From Bog-756 sp963769905 (GTDB lineage: Bacteria > Actinomycetota > Acidimicrobiia > Acidimicrobiales > RAAP-2), in NCBI GenBank assembly GCA_963769905.1, contig CAVYNG010000002.1:806001-870000 (forward strand): DNA of 64,000 nt, written 5' to 3'. Below the pieces are notes generated by a model. The model made no database searches and was not told the origin of the DNA. It saw only the letters and a program-made list of their open reading frames with translations. Numbering within the stretch: the stretch's first letter is position 1; the number at the start of each line of letters is the position of its first letter. Made by a program: the position numbers and the translations under genes. Shown here in pieces: positions 32,948-40,785 of the stretch.

Positions 32948-33793
32948 ATGACTCGAATACGACTCGTCGCCATGCTGGTCGGTGTGACGATCGGGGTCGC
33001 GGCGTGCGGTGGTGCACCGACGGCGAAGAGCGGATCTCGCCCCCCTTCGACCCGTGGTCACTCAGGCACCACCACGACGGCGGCACCCGATCGTCCGAAC
33101 ACCCGGGCTCCGACCACCTCGGACTCGCCCTCGACTTCGGTACCGGGGTCGAAGTCGAACTCCAAGTCGAGCTCGAGCTCCTCGAGTGGGGCACTCCCGA
33201 ACACTCCTGGCGCGGCTGGGTCCGCGCCGACGACCGCTCCGACGACGGATCCGGCGTCGGTTGCCGCCGCCCCGAGCGGAGGCAATCCGACCCCGGCCGT
33301 TCCGAGCGCCGGTGAGATGGACGCGGGAAGCGGCATCATCAGGTACGAGGTGGGGCAGACCGGCACTCTCTGGGATCCCTACGATTCGGTCCCGCTGGCG
33401 ACGATCACCGTCTCGGCGCCGACCTTCTCGACGTCCGACGCGGGCGGGGACACACCGCAGTACGGCTACTTCGCGACGTTCACCGTGACGATGACCGACA
33501 TTGCGCCGGCCTCGACCCAGGACGACATCGAGCCGGACTCGTACGACTTCTACGTCGAGGTCCCCGACGGCCAGCTCTACGGGAACGGTGCGCAGGCCGA
33601 CGTGCAGGGGGGCAACGGTTTATGGGCGGCCCTCCCGAACGACCTCGGAAACGAGTCCGGTGACTCGGTGGTGGACCTGTTGCCCGGCCAGTCCCTGAGC
33701 GGCACGGTGGTGATCGACGTCCCGAGCGAGCACGGCCAGCTGGTCTACGCCGGCAGCGACGACGGGCAGGTCGACGGGTCGTGGGCGTTCTGA
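32948..33793 (+). CDS. Secreted lipoprotein with DUF4352-like domain
   Basis: A 281-residue exported lipoprotein. The signal peptide MTRIRLVAMLVGVTIGVAAC ends in a lipobox with Cys20. A long Ser/Thr/Pro-rich linker follows (residues about 25-125, including a run of Ser). A beta-rich C-terminal domain (residues about 130-281) begins YEVGQTGTLWDPYDSVPLATITV and resembles the immunoglobulin-like DUF4352/telokin-type domain of actinobacterial lipoproteins. The ATG at 32948 has GGGAGG as SD; the longer in-frame start lacks a signal peptide at its end. The function is unknown. Confidence 0.85.
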   Translation: MTRIRLVAMLVGVTIGVAACGGAPTAKSGSRPPSTRGHSGTTTTAAPDRPNTRAPTTSDSPSTSVPGSKSNSKSSSSSSSGALPNTPGAAGSAPTTAPTTDPASVAAAPSGGNPTPAVPSAGEMDAGSGIIRYEVGQTGTLWDPYDSVPLATITVSAPTFSTSDAGGDTPQYGYFATFTVTMTDIAPASTQDDIEPDSYDFYVEVPDGQLYGNGAQADVQGGNGLWAALPNDLGNESGDSVVDLLPGQSLSGTVVIDVPSEHGQLVYAGSDDGQVDGSWAF

Positions 33794-33854
33794 GCGCCTC
33801 GTGGTAGCTCACGACCAAACTCTCAGTCCGACCTAAGGGTGCCAGGTCTCTCGG

Positions 33855-33926
33855 TGCGCCCCCTGGGATTCGAACCCAGAACCTGCGGATTAAGAGTCCG
33901 TTGCTCTGCCGTTGAGCTAGAGGCGC
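33855..33926 (-). tRNA. tRNA-Lys (CTT)
   Basis: A 72-base cloverleaf on the minus strand. The acceptor GCGCCTC pairs with GGGGCGC, the D-stem is GCTC/GAGC, and the T-arm is CTGGG-TTCGAAT-CCCAG. The anticodon loop CTCTTAA gives anticodon CTT (reads AAG). The outermost anticodon-stem pair is an A-C mismatch. No CCA is encoded. Confidence 0.92.
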
Positions 33927-33979
33927 TGCGTCTGAGCGGCCATGTTCCGGCATCGCTGGATTCGTCGCCGGGGCTGGAG

Positions 33980-34053
33980 GGTGACCGACGGGGCTCGAAC
34001 CCGCGACCTCCGGGGCCACATCCCGGCGCTCTACCAACTGAGCTACGGCCACC
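33980..34053 (-). tRNA. tRNA-His (GTG)
   Basis: A cloverleaf on the minus strand with acceptor GTGGCCG/CGGTCAC. The anticodon stem CCGGG/CCCGG surrounds loop ATGTGGC, giving anticodon GTG. The extra G at the 5' end faces discriminator C73, the identity element of tRNA-His, so the -1 base is included in the coordinates. Confidence 0.95.
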
Positions 34054-34115
34054 AAGGAGCCTCTAGTGTGGCACACGCCGGCAGAGGTTCGGGATGCCCT
34101 CGCCTTGTCGCGCCA

Positions 34116-34189
34116 GCCCCTGTAGCTCAACTGGATAGAGCAGGTGGTTTCTACCCATCAGGTTGCGGGTTCGACTCCTGCCGGGGGCG
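34116..34189 (+). tRNA. tRNA-Arg (TCT)
   Basis: A 74-base cloverleaf with acceptor GCCCCTG/CGGGGGC, D-stem GCTC/GAGC, and anticodon stem GGTGG/CCATC around TTTCTAC, giving anticodon TCT (reads AGA). The T-arm is GCGGG-TTCGACT-CCTGC. No CCA is encoded. It faces the other way from the two tRNAs before it. Confidence 0.94.
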
Positions 34190-34277
34190 CGGTGGCGCTT
34201 CTCCCTCAGTCGGGCGGCGCGCGCACTGGGCGAACCAGCTGAGTGCCAGCCCGACCTGTCGGGCATCGGGGCCTGTC

Positions 34278-34643
34278 TCACCGTCTCCGATCGCTCAGCT
34301 CGTTGGCGTACTTGCTTGCCAACTGCCGCGAGAATCCGAACAGCCTTCCCATCTCGCCGATCGAGTAGTGCTCGCTCCTCGCGAGGGCGAAGAGCTTGAG
34401 TCGCATCTCGCGACGTTGCCGTTCAATTTCGTCGATCGCGTCGTTGACGCTCTGGCGCCACACACCGAGTTGCGTCGAGAGCAAGGCCGACTGAATGTCC
34501 CCGCTCCGGTCAGCTTTTCTGAGCGCTCGTTGAAACGACAGCTCGACTTCCCGAAACTTGCTCCGGGCCTCGGCGAGGGCGTCCACCAAGCCCTCCACGC
34601 TCCGCATCGCGTCGGATTCGACTTTCTTCACGACGCTCATCAT
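34278..34643 (-). CDS. Hypothetical coiled-coil/HTH protein
   Basis: An unrecognised 121-residue protein. The first 90 residues are strongly helical and charged (EARSKFREVELSFQRALRKA, IDEIERQRREMRLKLFALAR). The last 25 residues, HYSIGEMGRLFGFSRQLASK, look like a helix-turn-helix. It may be a small DNA-binding regulator. The start is Met 34643 or the adjacent Met 34640. The much longer frame to 35264 is an antisense shadow. It diverges from the PrmC-like gene and follows the tRNA-Arg. Confidence 0.6.
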   Translation of the reverse strand: MMSVVKKVESDAMRSVEGLVDALAEARSKFREVELSFQRALRKADRSGDIQSALLSTQLGVWRQSVNDAIDEIERQRREMRLKLFALARSEHYSIGEMGRLFGFSRQLASKYANELSDRRR

Positions 34644-34697
34644 GCCAGGTTGACCCCGTCCGTCCATGGGAACGAGAGGTTCGAACAGACTGGGAAG

Positions 34698-35468
34698 ATG
34701 CCACCACCGCTCTCGCCTGCGACCGTGATCGATCGGCTGACCGCCGCTGGTTGCGTCGCAGCCGAGGAGGAAGCGCGCGAGCTCCTCGCACTGGCCGAGG
34801 ACGAAGAGACCGCCGAGTCGTGGATCGCACGGCGTGAACAGGGCGAGCCACTGGCCTGGATCACAGGCGTGCAGGCGTTCTGTGGCCACCAGCTCCGCAT
34901 AGACCCCGGTGTGTACGTACCAAGGGCGCAGAGCGAGGAGCTCGCCCGACGAGCGGCCGAGCTGCTGGCGACGGCCGGAGGATCGGCGGCAGACCTCTGT
35001 ACGGGATCGGGTCCTGTCGCCGCGCATCTCCTTGCCGCCGTCCCCGGCGCACGGGTCGTGGGTGTCGAGATCGACCGGTCGACCGCCGAGTGCGCGCGTC
35101 GAAACGGCGTGCCGGTCGTCCTCGGTGATCTCGCCGAGCCGCTCCGGTCCGGCGCATTCGACCTCGTGACAGCCGTCGCACCCTATGTACCGGCTGAGCA
35201 ACTCCGGACCCTTCCGCGCGATGTCCAGCACTACGAATCGCGGCGCGCTCTCGACGGTGGACACGACGGACTCGATCTCGTGCGACGCGTCGTGGTCGGG
35301 TCGGCTCGGCTCCTTCGGTCGGGAGGCTGGCTCGTGGTCGAGCTCGGTGGCGAGCAGGACGAGGTGCTCGCGCCTTCGCTCGCCGACGCCGGATTCGAGG
35401 CGGTGACCACCTGGCGCGACGAGGACGGCGACCTTCGAGGTCTCGCGGCCCGCCTGCGAGGCACCTGA
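34698..35468 (+). CDS. PrmC/HemK-like methyltransferase with altered catalytic motif
   Basis: A 256-residue SAM methyltransferase resembling the PrmC-related group. It has a helical N-terminal domain (EEEARELLALAEDEETAESW, LAWITG), the segment YVPRAQSEELARRA and SAM motif ADLCTGSGPVAAHL. Where PrmC has NPPY, the substrate-glutamine motif, this protein has VAPYVP. Substrate choice may therefore differ from release-factor glutamine methylation. GGGAAG precedes ATG 34698 as SD; the long upstream frame crosses the tRNA region and is not real. Confidence 0.85.
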   Translation: MPPPLSPATVIDRLTAAGCVAAEEEARELLALAEDEETAESWIARREQGEPLAWITGVQAFCGHQLRIDPGVYVPRAQSEELARRAAELLATAGGSAADLCTGSGPVAAHLLAAVPGARVVGVEIDRSTAECARRNGVPVVLGDLAEPLRSGAFDLVTAVAPYVPAEQLRTLPRDVQHYESRRALDGGHDGLDLVRRVVVGSARLLRSGGWLVVELGGEQDEVLAPSLADAGFEAVTTWRDEDGDLRGLAARLRGT

Positions 35469-35498
35469 CCGGGCTCGAGCCGTGTCCCTGCCCAGAAC

Positions 35499-36395
35499 TC
35501 AGGCTTTCGGGGATTCCGGGTCCCAGTACTCGACGGCGGGGAGCCCTCGTTCGGCCCGCGCACGGGCGAGAAGCTCCGCGACGAAGCCGGCTTTCGCCAT
35601 CACGTAGGTGTCCATGTCGCGGTTGGCGGACTCGGCGTTTGCCCGCTTGAGCACCGCATACCGCTCGCGGCTCGTCGGTTCTTCCCTGAGCAGTTCTCGG
35701 AGCAACCAGTGGTCCTGGTGGGCGCGGTTGTCCTCGACGACCACGTAGAGATTGTGGGGAGGAAGTCCGCTCGCCGGTGGGGGTGCGAACGCCTCGCGAC
35801 CGCTGACCCCGAGGTCGCCCCGCCATCGGTAGCCGATCGACTCGAGTTGTTCGATCACCGGGCGCACCGCCGCCTCCGATGGTACGACGACGTCGAGGTC
35901 GACGATCGGCTTCGCCGCGAGATCCCGTACCGAGGTCGAACCGACGTGGTCGATCGTCGCATCGTCACCCAACGCGGTTCGCAGGTAGGAGCACAGCTCC
36001 TCGAACCAGGAGGCCCAGACCGGGTCGTAGTCGACCACCACGATGTCACGAGTGACTTGGAATGCCTGCAGATCGAAGGAGCCTTCGAGGAGTGTCGCGG
36101 TCATGCCGGCGTCGCTGCCCACCTCGAGCGCTTCACCGGCCGGCCACAGCGCGCCGCGTCCCGCATGCACTGCGATCATGTCTCCGGAGAGCTCCCGCAC
36201 CCAACCTTCGCCGGCGACCACCGCCAGAAGGCGTCGCTCGGCGTCGGGCGCCAAGATGAGATGGCCGCCCTGCACGACGTGGACGACTGCAACTGTCGAG
36301 GAGTCGGCGCGAGCCAGCGGGGCGATCCAGACTTCTGAGCTCGGGGGCGCTCCTGCGATCGACGCCTCACGGTCGAACCGGACGATCTCCATCAC
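35499..36395 (-). CDS. Cupin-GrpB (UPF0157) fusion protein
   Basis: A 298-residue two-domain protein. Residues 1-110 form a HutD/cupin-like beta barrel (VVHVVQGGHLILAPDAERRL, LSGDMIAVHAGRGALWPAGE). Residues about 115-290 are a GrpB nucleotidyltransferase-fold domain with VDYDPVWASWFEEL, IDHVGSTSVRDLAAKPIVDL and HNLYVV. The GrpB core motif HVGSTSVxGLxAKPxID is preserved except for D for G. GTG 36395 is supported by a -10-like GAGACT 5 bases upstream. The function is unknown. Confidence 0.87.
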   Translation of the reverse strand: MMEIVRFDREASIAGAPPSSEVWIAPLARADSSTVAVVHVVQGGHLILAPDAERRLLAVVAGEGWVRELSGDMIAVHAGRGALWPAGEALEVGSDAGMTATLLEGSFDLQAFQVTRDIVVVDYDPVWASWFEELCSYLRTALGDDATIDHVGSTSVRDLAAKPIVDLDVVVPSEAAVRPVIEQLESIGYRWRGDLGVSGREAFAPPPASGLPPHNLYVVVEDNRAHQDHWLLRELLREEPTSRERYAVLKRANAESANRDMDTYVMAKAGFVAELLARARAERGLPAVEYWDPESPKA

Positions 36396-36400
36396 CGCTC

Positions 36401-36406
36401 AGTCTC
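36401..36406 (-). promoter_or_regulatory. -10-like GAGACT, leaderless start at 36395
   Basis: On the minus strand the hexamer ends 5 bases before GTG 36395. It is a weaker match than the TANNNT examples. Confidence 0.3.
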
Positions 36407-36463
36407 GCACCGGTCCGCGAGGGGTCCCCTTGCGGACCGGATCCAGCTGCGAGGCTGGAGGAG

Positions 36464-37009
36464 ATGGTCTCGTTCTCGACTCCGGAGTTCGGCGAGTTCG
36501 AGCGCTCACACGTGCTCGCCACCGGTGTACGTGCGATCGCCAGCGGCTCGATCCTGCTTGCGCTGTACTTCACCGTTCCGATTGTCCACCGAGCTCACCA
36601 ATCGGTCGCGCTCCGGCTCGCGGTCGCACTCGCCCTCTTCATCGCCATCTTGCTCTTCGAGATCCGTCAGATCACCGTTCACGATCAACCGATGCTGCGG
36701 GCGACCGTTGCCATGGCCACGCTCATCCCACTCTTCCTCGTGCTGTTCAGTTGGATCTACCTGACGCTGTCCCGCTCCGACCCGGCCGCCTTCGGTGGGC
36801 CGATGAGCCGGGTCACGGCTCTGTACTTCACGGTCACCGTCTTCTCGACCGTCGGATTCGGGGACATCACCCCGAGGACGGACGTCGCCCGGCTGGTCAC
36901 CACGGTCCAGATGATGGCGGACCTGGCGGTCCTCGCGCTCGTGGTCCGGCTCATCCTCTCGGCGGCCTCTCGGGGGACGGCTCGCCTGCACGAGCAGACG
37001 GCCGAGTAG
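36464..37009 (+). CDS. Potassium channel family protein
   Basis: A 181-residue membrane protein with two N-terminal helices (residues about 20-42 and 45-65), then helices at about 75-100 and 145-165 around a pore loop. The selectivity filter is STVGFGDIT near residue 129, the K+ channel signature TVGFGD. The pore-forming pair would assemble as a tetramer. A strong SD GGAGGAG precedes the ATG. No ligand-binding domain is attached. It complements the Kdp uptake system elsewhere in the window. Confidence 0.92.
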   Translation: MVSFSTPEFGEFERSHVLATGVRAIASGSILLALYFTVPIVHRAHQSVALRLAVALALFIAILLFEIRQITVHDQPMLRATVAMATLIPLFLVLFSWIYLTLSRSDPAAFGGPMSRVTALYFTVTVFSTVGFGDITPRTDVARLVTTVQMMADLAVLALVVRLILSAASRGTARLHEQTAE

Positions 37010-37061
37010 CAACCGACGGCCGGCTGGTGCACCGGCCCGTCCGCTTGGCAAGATCGGTGGG

Positions 37062-37406
37062 ATGGTCACGATGGACGTCACCGCCTTCGAGGAGCTCGTC
37101 ACCGACGCGCTGGATGGCATCCCGGCGAAGCTTCGCTCGGCCATGGAGAACGTCGCGGTCGTGATCGACGACGAGAGCCCGCCGGGCAACCTCTATGGCC
37201 TCTACGTCGGGGTCCCGCTCACCGAACGCGGCAATCACTACTCGGCGATCGCCCCAGACCGAATCACGATCTACATGGCCACCATCTGCGCGTCGTGCCG
37301 GACTCCCGAGGAGGTGGTGGACAGGGTCCGTACCACGGTCGTGCACGAGATCGCCCACCACTTCGGCATCGGCGATCGCCGGCTCGAGGAGCTGGGATGG
37401 GCATGA
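37062..37406 (+). CDS. Zincin-like metallopeptidase family protein
   Basis: A 114-residue minimal metallopeptidase fold. The zinc motif HEIAHHFGI is at residues 95-103 (His95, Glu96, His99), with a further acidic group in RRLEELGW at the C-terminus. The conserved LYGLYVGVPLTERG segment is typical of the small actinobacterial family related to PF06262. Its substrate is unknown. Confidence 0.9.
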   Translation: MVTMDVTAFEELVTDALDGIPAKLRSAMENVAVVIDDESPPGNLYGLYVGVPLTERGNHYSAIAPDRITIYMATICASCRTPEEVVDRVRTTVVHEIAHHFGIGDRRLEELGWA

Positions 37407-37433
37407 GCCGGACTCGGTCCGCCCGTGGGCGGG

Positions 37434-38381
37434 TCAAGCCGGTGATGCCGCGACGAGGCCGAGAGCCCGACCGACCGAAGCAATCGCCTCGGGATCGGCG
37501 AACGCCAAGCTGAACATCACCTCGTCGACGCCGGCGGCGATGTGCTCTGCCAGAAGCTCGGGGATCTGGTGAGGCTGGCCGACGGTGAACCCCGCGGTCT
37601 CTTCGGGAGAACCCGCTGCGTCGAGCATCTCGCGAACCTCCGCGGTGTTCTGGTCGGACACGGTCAGCAACAGCGGAGTCATCCAGGTGATTTCGATCTC
37701 CGACGGATCGCGGCCGACGTCGGCGCAGTGTGCGTGGAGCACTTCGATCTTCCGGGTCAGCGTCTCCACGTCACCGGTCACATTGCACCGGTCCGCGAGC
37801 TGTGCCACCAGGCGCAGCGTGCGCTTTTCGCCGCCCCCTCCGATCATGATCGGTGGACCTCCGGCGCGCACCGGCCGGGGCAGGTTCCGGGCGTGGTCCA
37901 GACGGAAGTGGCTACCGGCGAAGGAGACGTCGTCGTCCCGGAACATCGCGCGACAGATCTGGACGGCTTCCTCGAGCATGTCGAGGCGGACCCCGTCGCT
38001 CGGGAAGGTCACACCGAGGGCTTCGTGCTCGACGTCGTACCAGGCACCCCCGATCCCGAGGACCGCCCGACCCTTGGAGATCACATCGAGAGTAGTGACC
38101 ATCTTGGCCAGAATGCCCGGGTTCCGGTAAGTGACACCGGTGACGAGTGTGCCGAGCTGGACTCGCTTGGTACGGGCGGCCAGCGCACCGAGGAGTGTGT
38201 AGGACTCGAGCATCGGTTGGTCGGGACCGCCGAGAGGTGGGAGCTGAAAGAAGTGGTCCATGACCCACAGCGAGTCGAACCCGGCCTCGTCCACCGCGAC
38301 GGCAAGGCCGGCGACATGGTCGAACAGCTGATCGGGCGAAGGTCCGCTGAAGTTGGGCAGCTGCACGCCGAATCTGGTCAT
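37434..38381 (-). CDS. LLM-class F420-dependent oxidoreductase
   Basis: A 315-residue luciferase-like TIM-barrel enzyme. It opens TRFGVQLPNFSG, has LWVMDHFFQLP, LGTLVTGVTYRNPGILAKMV and the ligand region GRAVLGIGGAWYDVEHEALG. These blocks match actinobacterial F420-dependent members of the luciferase-like superfamily. The substrate cannot be deduced. A -10-like TAGCGT ends 6 bases before the ATG. Confidence 0.92.
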   Translation of the reverse strand: MTRFGVQLPNFSGPSPDQLFDHVAGLAVAVDEAGFDSLWVMDHFFQLPPLGGPDQPMLESYTLLGALAARTKRVQLGTLVTGVTYRNPGILAKMVTTLDVISKGRAVLGIGGAWYDVEHEALGVTFPSDGVRLDMLEEAVQICRAMFRDDDVSFAGSHFRLDHARNLPRPVRAGGPPIMIGGGGEKRTLRLVAQLADRCNVTGDVETLTRKIEVLHAHCADVGRDPSEIEITWMTPLLLTVSDQNTAEVREMLDAAGSPEETAGFTVGQPHQIPELLAEHIAAGVDEVMFSLAFADPEAIASVGRALGLVAASPA

Positions 38382-38387
38382 GCGGCC

Positions 38388-38393
38388 ACGCTA
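38388..38393 (-). promoter_or_regulatory. -10-like TAGCGT, leaderless start at 38381
   Basis: On the minus strand the hexamer ends 6 bases before the LLM oxidoreductase ATG. Confidence 0.5.
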
Positions 38394-38561
38394 TCCGCGG
38401 GGTCGCGCGATTCGCGGGGCCGGGGACGCGGAGCGCCGCGTTACCGGACTCCCTCGGCTCCGGGGCGACCAGGTGAACGGCTCGCCCGGTCCCGCCGCAT
38501 TGGACCTCTTCGCGGGGGCTCGGGATGACCGAAGTAACGGCGGGACACTCGCTACGGCACC

Positions 38562-38567
38562 TACCCT
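38562..38567 (+). promoter_or_regulatory. -10-like TACCCT, leaderless start at 38574
   Basis: The hexamer ends 6 bases before ATG 38574, with no SD in between. Confidence 0.5.
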
Positions 38568-38573
38568 GGCCGA

Positions 38574-39329
38574 ATGGAGCCCGTCCTCGCCGACCTCGCG
38601 GCGGAACACCAGGAGCTCGAACGAACCCTTCGAAGCTTGACCTCCGAGCAATGGAGGTCCCCGACCCGCTGTCCGGGCTGGGACGTCGCCGACGTCGTCC
38701 TCCATCTTGCACAGACCGACGAGATGGCCGTCGCCAGTGTGGCCGCCGGCCCGACAGGGCGACCGCCTCTCTGGGCAGAGGGCCTCCGCGGCGTCAGCTC
38801 GGTCGACGAGGGCGCCGCGGTCATGGTCGCCGGCGAACGTGGTCTCTCGGACCAGGCCCTCCTCGATCGATGGGTGTCGGGCGCCACTGCTCTCGTCGGT
38901 GCGCTCGGCGCAACGGACCTCTCGACGCGGGTGACCTGGGTCGCCGGTCAGCTGTCGGCGCGCACGCTTACCACCACCCGCCTCGCGGAGACCTGGATCC
39001 ACGGCGGCGACGTGGCGTCCGCTGTGGGCGCCTCGCGGACCCCGACCGACCGACTCGCTTCGATCGCTCGCCTCGCCTGGCGGACCTTGCCGTACGCGTT
39101 CTCGAGGGCCGGGCTCGCTGCGCCTGGTGCCGTTGCGTTCCATCTCGTCTCACCGACCGGTGCGCGGTGGGATTTCGAACCGGACGGGCCCGCGACGACG
39201 ACGCTCTCCGGCCCCGCCGTCGAGCTCTGCGAGGTGGCGGCCCGACGGCTCGATCCTTCGTCGACCTCGCTCGTGGTCGAGGGACCCGAGGGCGCCGAGG
39301 TCCTCTCGCTCGTCCGCACCTATGCGTGA
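38574..39329 (+). CDS. TIGR03084/MDMPI-like DinB-fold protein
   Basis: A 251-residue protein of the mycothiol-dependent maleylpyruvate isomerase-like group, close to TIGR03084. The N-terminal four-helix DinB-type domain has WRSPTRCPGWDVADVVLHLA with the first His of the metal site. A second His is in LAETWIHGGDVASAVG. The C-terminal domain is an SCP2-like or MDMPI-C-like beta domain. Members may use mycothiol or another thiol, and the reaction here is unknown. Confidence 0.85.
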   Translation: MEPVLADLAAEHQELERTLRSLTSEQWRSPTRCPGWDVADVVLHLAQTDEMAVASVAAGPTGRPPLWAEGLRGVSSVDEGAAVMVAGERGLSDQALLDRWVSGATALVGALGATDLSTRVTWVAGQLSARTLTTTRLAETWIHGGDVASAVGASRTPTDRLASIARLAWRTLPYAFSRAGLAAPGAVAFHLVSPTGARWDFEPDGPATTTLSGPAVELCEVAARRLDPSSTSLVVEGPEGAEVLSLVRTYA

Positions 39330-39377
39330 AGGCGCCTCCGAGCCCTTCGGAACTGCCAGCCCGCGGACCGGGAGCGG

Positions 39378-40496
39378 TCAGCCGTAGGTGTCCGCAAACG
39401 CGGTGTCGAGGGGCGAGCCGTCCTCCCGCCGGATCACCGTGCCCATCGTGAGCATCTCCTCGAGGAGGTCGTTTCCGTCCGGGCGGTGCTCGAGGGCCTG
39501 GACCACCATGCCCATGGCGACATCGAGGTTCGCCTGACGCTTCACGATCACCGAGTTGCGCATGGTCTTGTCCCAGAGTTGGCCGAGCATCTCGGTCCCC
39601 GGGTAGATGCGTCCACGTTTGCCCACCCAGGTCCGGTCGCGCATCTCCGACAACGCAGTGCGGAGCCAGGCGATGTGCGGTGACTCGTCCCGGCGGATGT
39701 AGTCGACGAGCGTGGCGGCCGACCCCTCGCCGGCCACCAGCTCCGTGTCCGAGAGAACGCCGGACGCCCAGTCGAAGGAGTGGAAGGCCCAGACTTCGAT
39801 GAAGAGGAGACCGATCATCCTGGTCGCGACCAATTCGAGGTCACCGTCCACGTCGTCGGGCAGGACCCGGTCGGAGAACTCGTCCGCCTTCATCGAGATG
39901 GTCGCTCCCCGGTCTCCCGATGCGGGAACGAGCCCGAGCCACGACAGCCACTTCGCGTTCTCGTCCTCGGCGAGCGGGTTCTCGAAAGCGATGTCCCGCG
40001 ACTTGAACCACATCTTGTCGTGGCCGGCCTGGCCGTCGTAGCCGGATTCGTCGCGAGCGTGCGCCTCGAAGAGTCCGTTCGCGATATGGGCGATCGCCGT
40101 TCCGGTGATGTCCTCTTCGAAGCACTTTGCGAAATCAGGCGTCGGGAGCAATCGGAGCATCCCGGCAAATCCCTCGAGCGTCCCGATGCGGGTGAGCGCC
40201 GCGATGGTCGGTTCGGAAACGCCGTTGCGGAGGAGGAACTTCGACTGCTCGACGCTCGGGAAGTTGGGCGGCATCGCCTCGAAGGGCACCTCCAGCAGCG
40301 GCGTCGAGAATTGATCGAGTCGCTGCCGTTCCCAGGCTTCGATCGCGGGAGCTCGGTTCTTGGTCCGCGGCGAGACGTACGCGCCGTCCTCGAGGAATCC
40401 GCCGTGGCAGCGGAGACCGTCGACGACGACCGGTTCGACGACGTCGTGTCCTTCGAGCAGTTCGGCTTCGGTGAACTCGGTCTGCAACGTGGTCAT
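39378..40496 (-). CDS. Probable ferritin-like diiron protein, function unknown
   Basis: A 372-residue mostly helical protein. Potential metal ligands occur on separate helices: FEEDITGTAIAHIANGLFEA (about residue 127 on), LLFIEVWAFHSFDWA (E-x4-H, about residue 230) and YIRRDESPHIAWLR (ExxH, about residue 262). That spacing fits a ferritin-like diiron oxidase or oxygenase fold. I do not recognise a named family. GAGGTGAGG precedes ATG 40496 as SD. It diverges from the secreted repeat protein across 289 bases in which I see no other gene. Confidence 0.6.
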   Translation of the reverse strand: MTTLQTEFTEAELLEGHDVVEPVVVDGLRCHGGFLEDGAYVSPRTKNRAPAIEAWERQRLDQFSTPLLEVPFEAMPPNFPSVEQSKFLLRNGVSEPTIAALTRIGTLEGFAGMLRLLPTPDFAKCFEEDITGTAIAHIANGLFEAHARDESGYDGQAGHDKMWFKSRDIAFENPLAEDENAKWLSWLGLVPASGDRGATISMKADEFSDRVLPDDVDGDLELVATRMIGLLFIEVWAFHSFDWASGVLSDTELVAGEGSAATLVDYIRRDESPHIAWLRTALSEMRDRTWVGKRGRIYPGTEMLGQLWDKTMRNSVIVKRQANLDVAMGMVVQALEHRPDGNDLLEEMLTMGTVIRREDGSPLDTAFADTYG

Positions 40497-40785
40497 CGCC
40501 TCACCTCGGCGGACGGCTCACTTCGCCGGTCGGCCGCACCTCACCGACGGAGCGGAGATGGCGGCTACCAAGAGAGCGGAAGCGCACGCCCGTGCGGTGC
40601 TCGCACGCTACCACCGAGCCGCCGAGGCGTCCTGCTTCGGAGCTCGGCCTACCCTGCCCGGTAGGAGCTCGATCGGTTCTGGCGCCTCGCTGCCGCTCCG
40701 CGGAGCGGTCGCCTAGTGTGATCCGATCGAACCACCCGGACTGGCAACCCGCCGGTGGGCCTCAGCGCGCACCTCGCCGAGGCGA

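Noticed and set aside
33855..34189. tRNA cluster as an integration hotspot with an attachment site
   Set aside because: No integrase, no direct repeat of a tRNA 3' end and no mobile genes are seen nearby.
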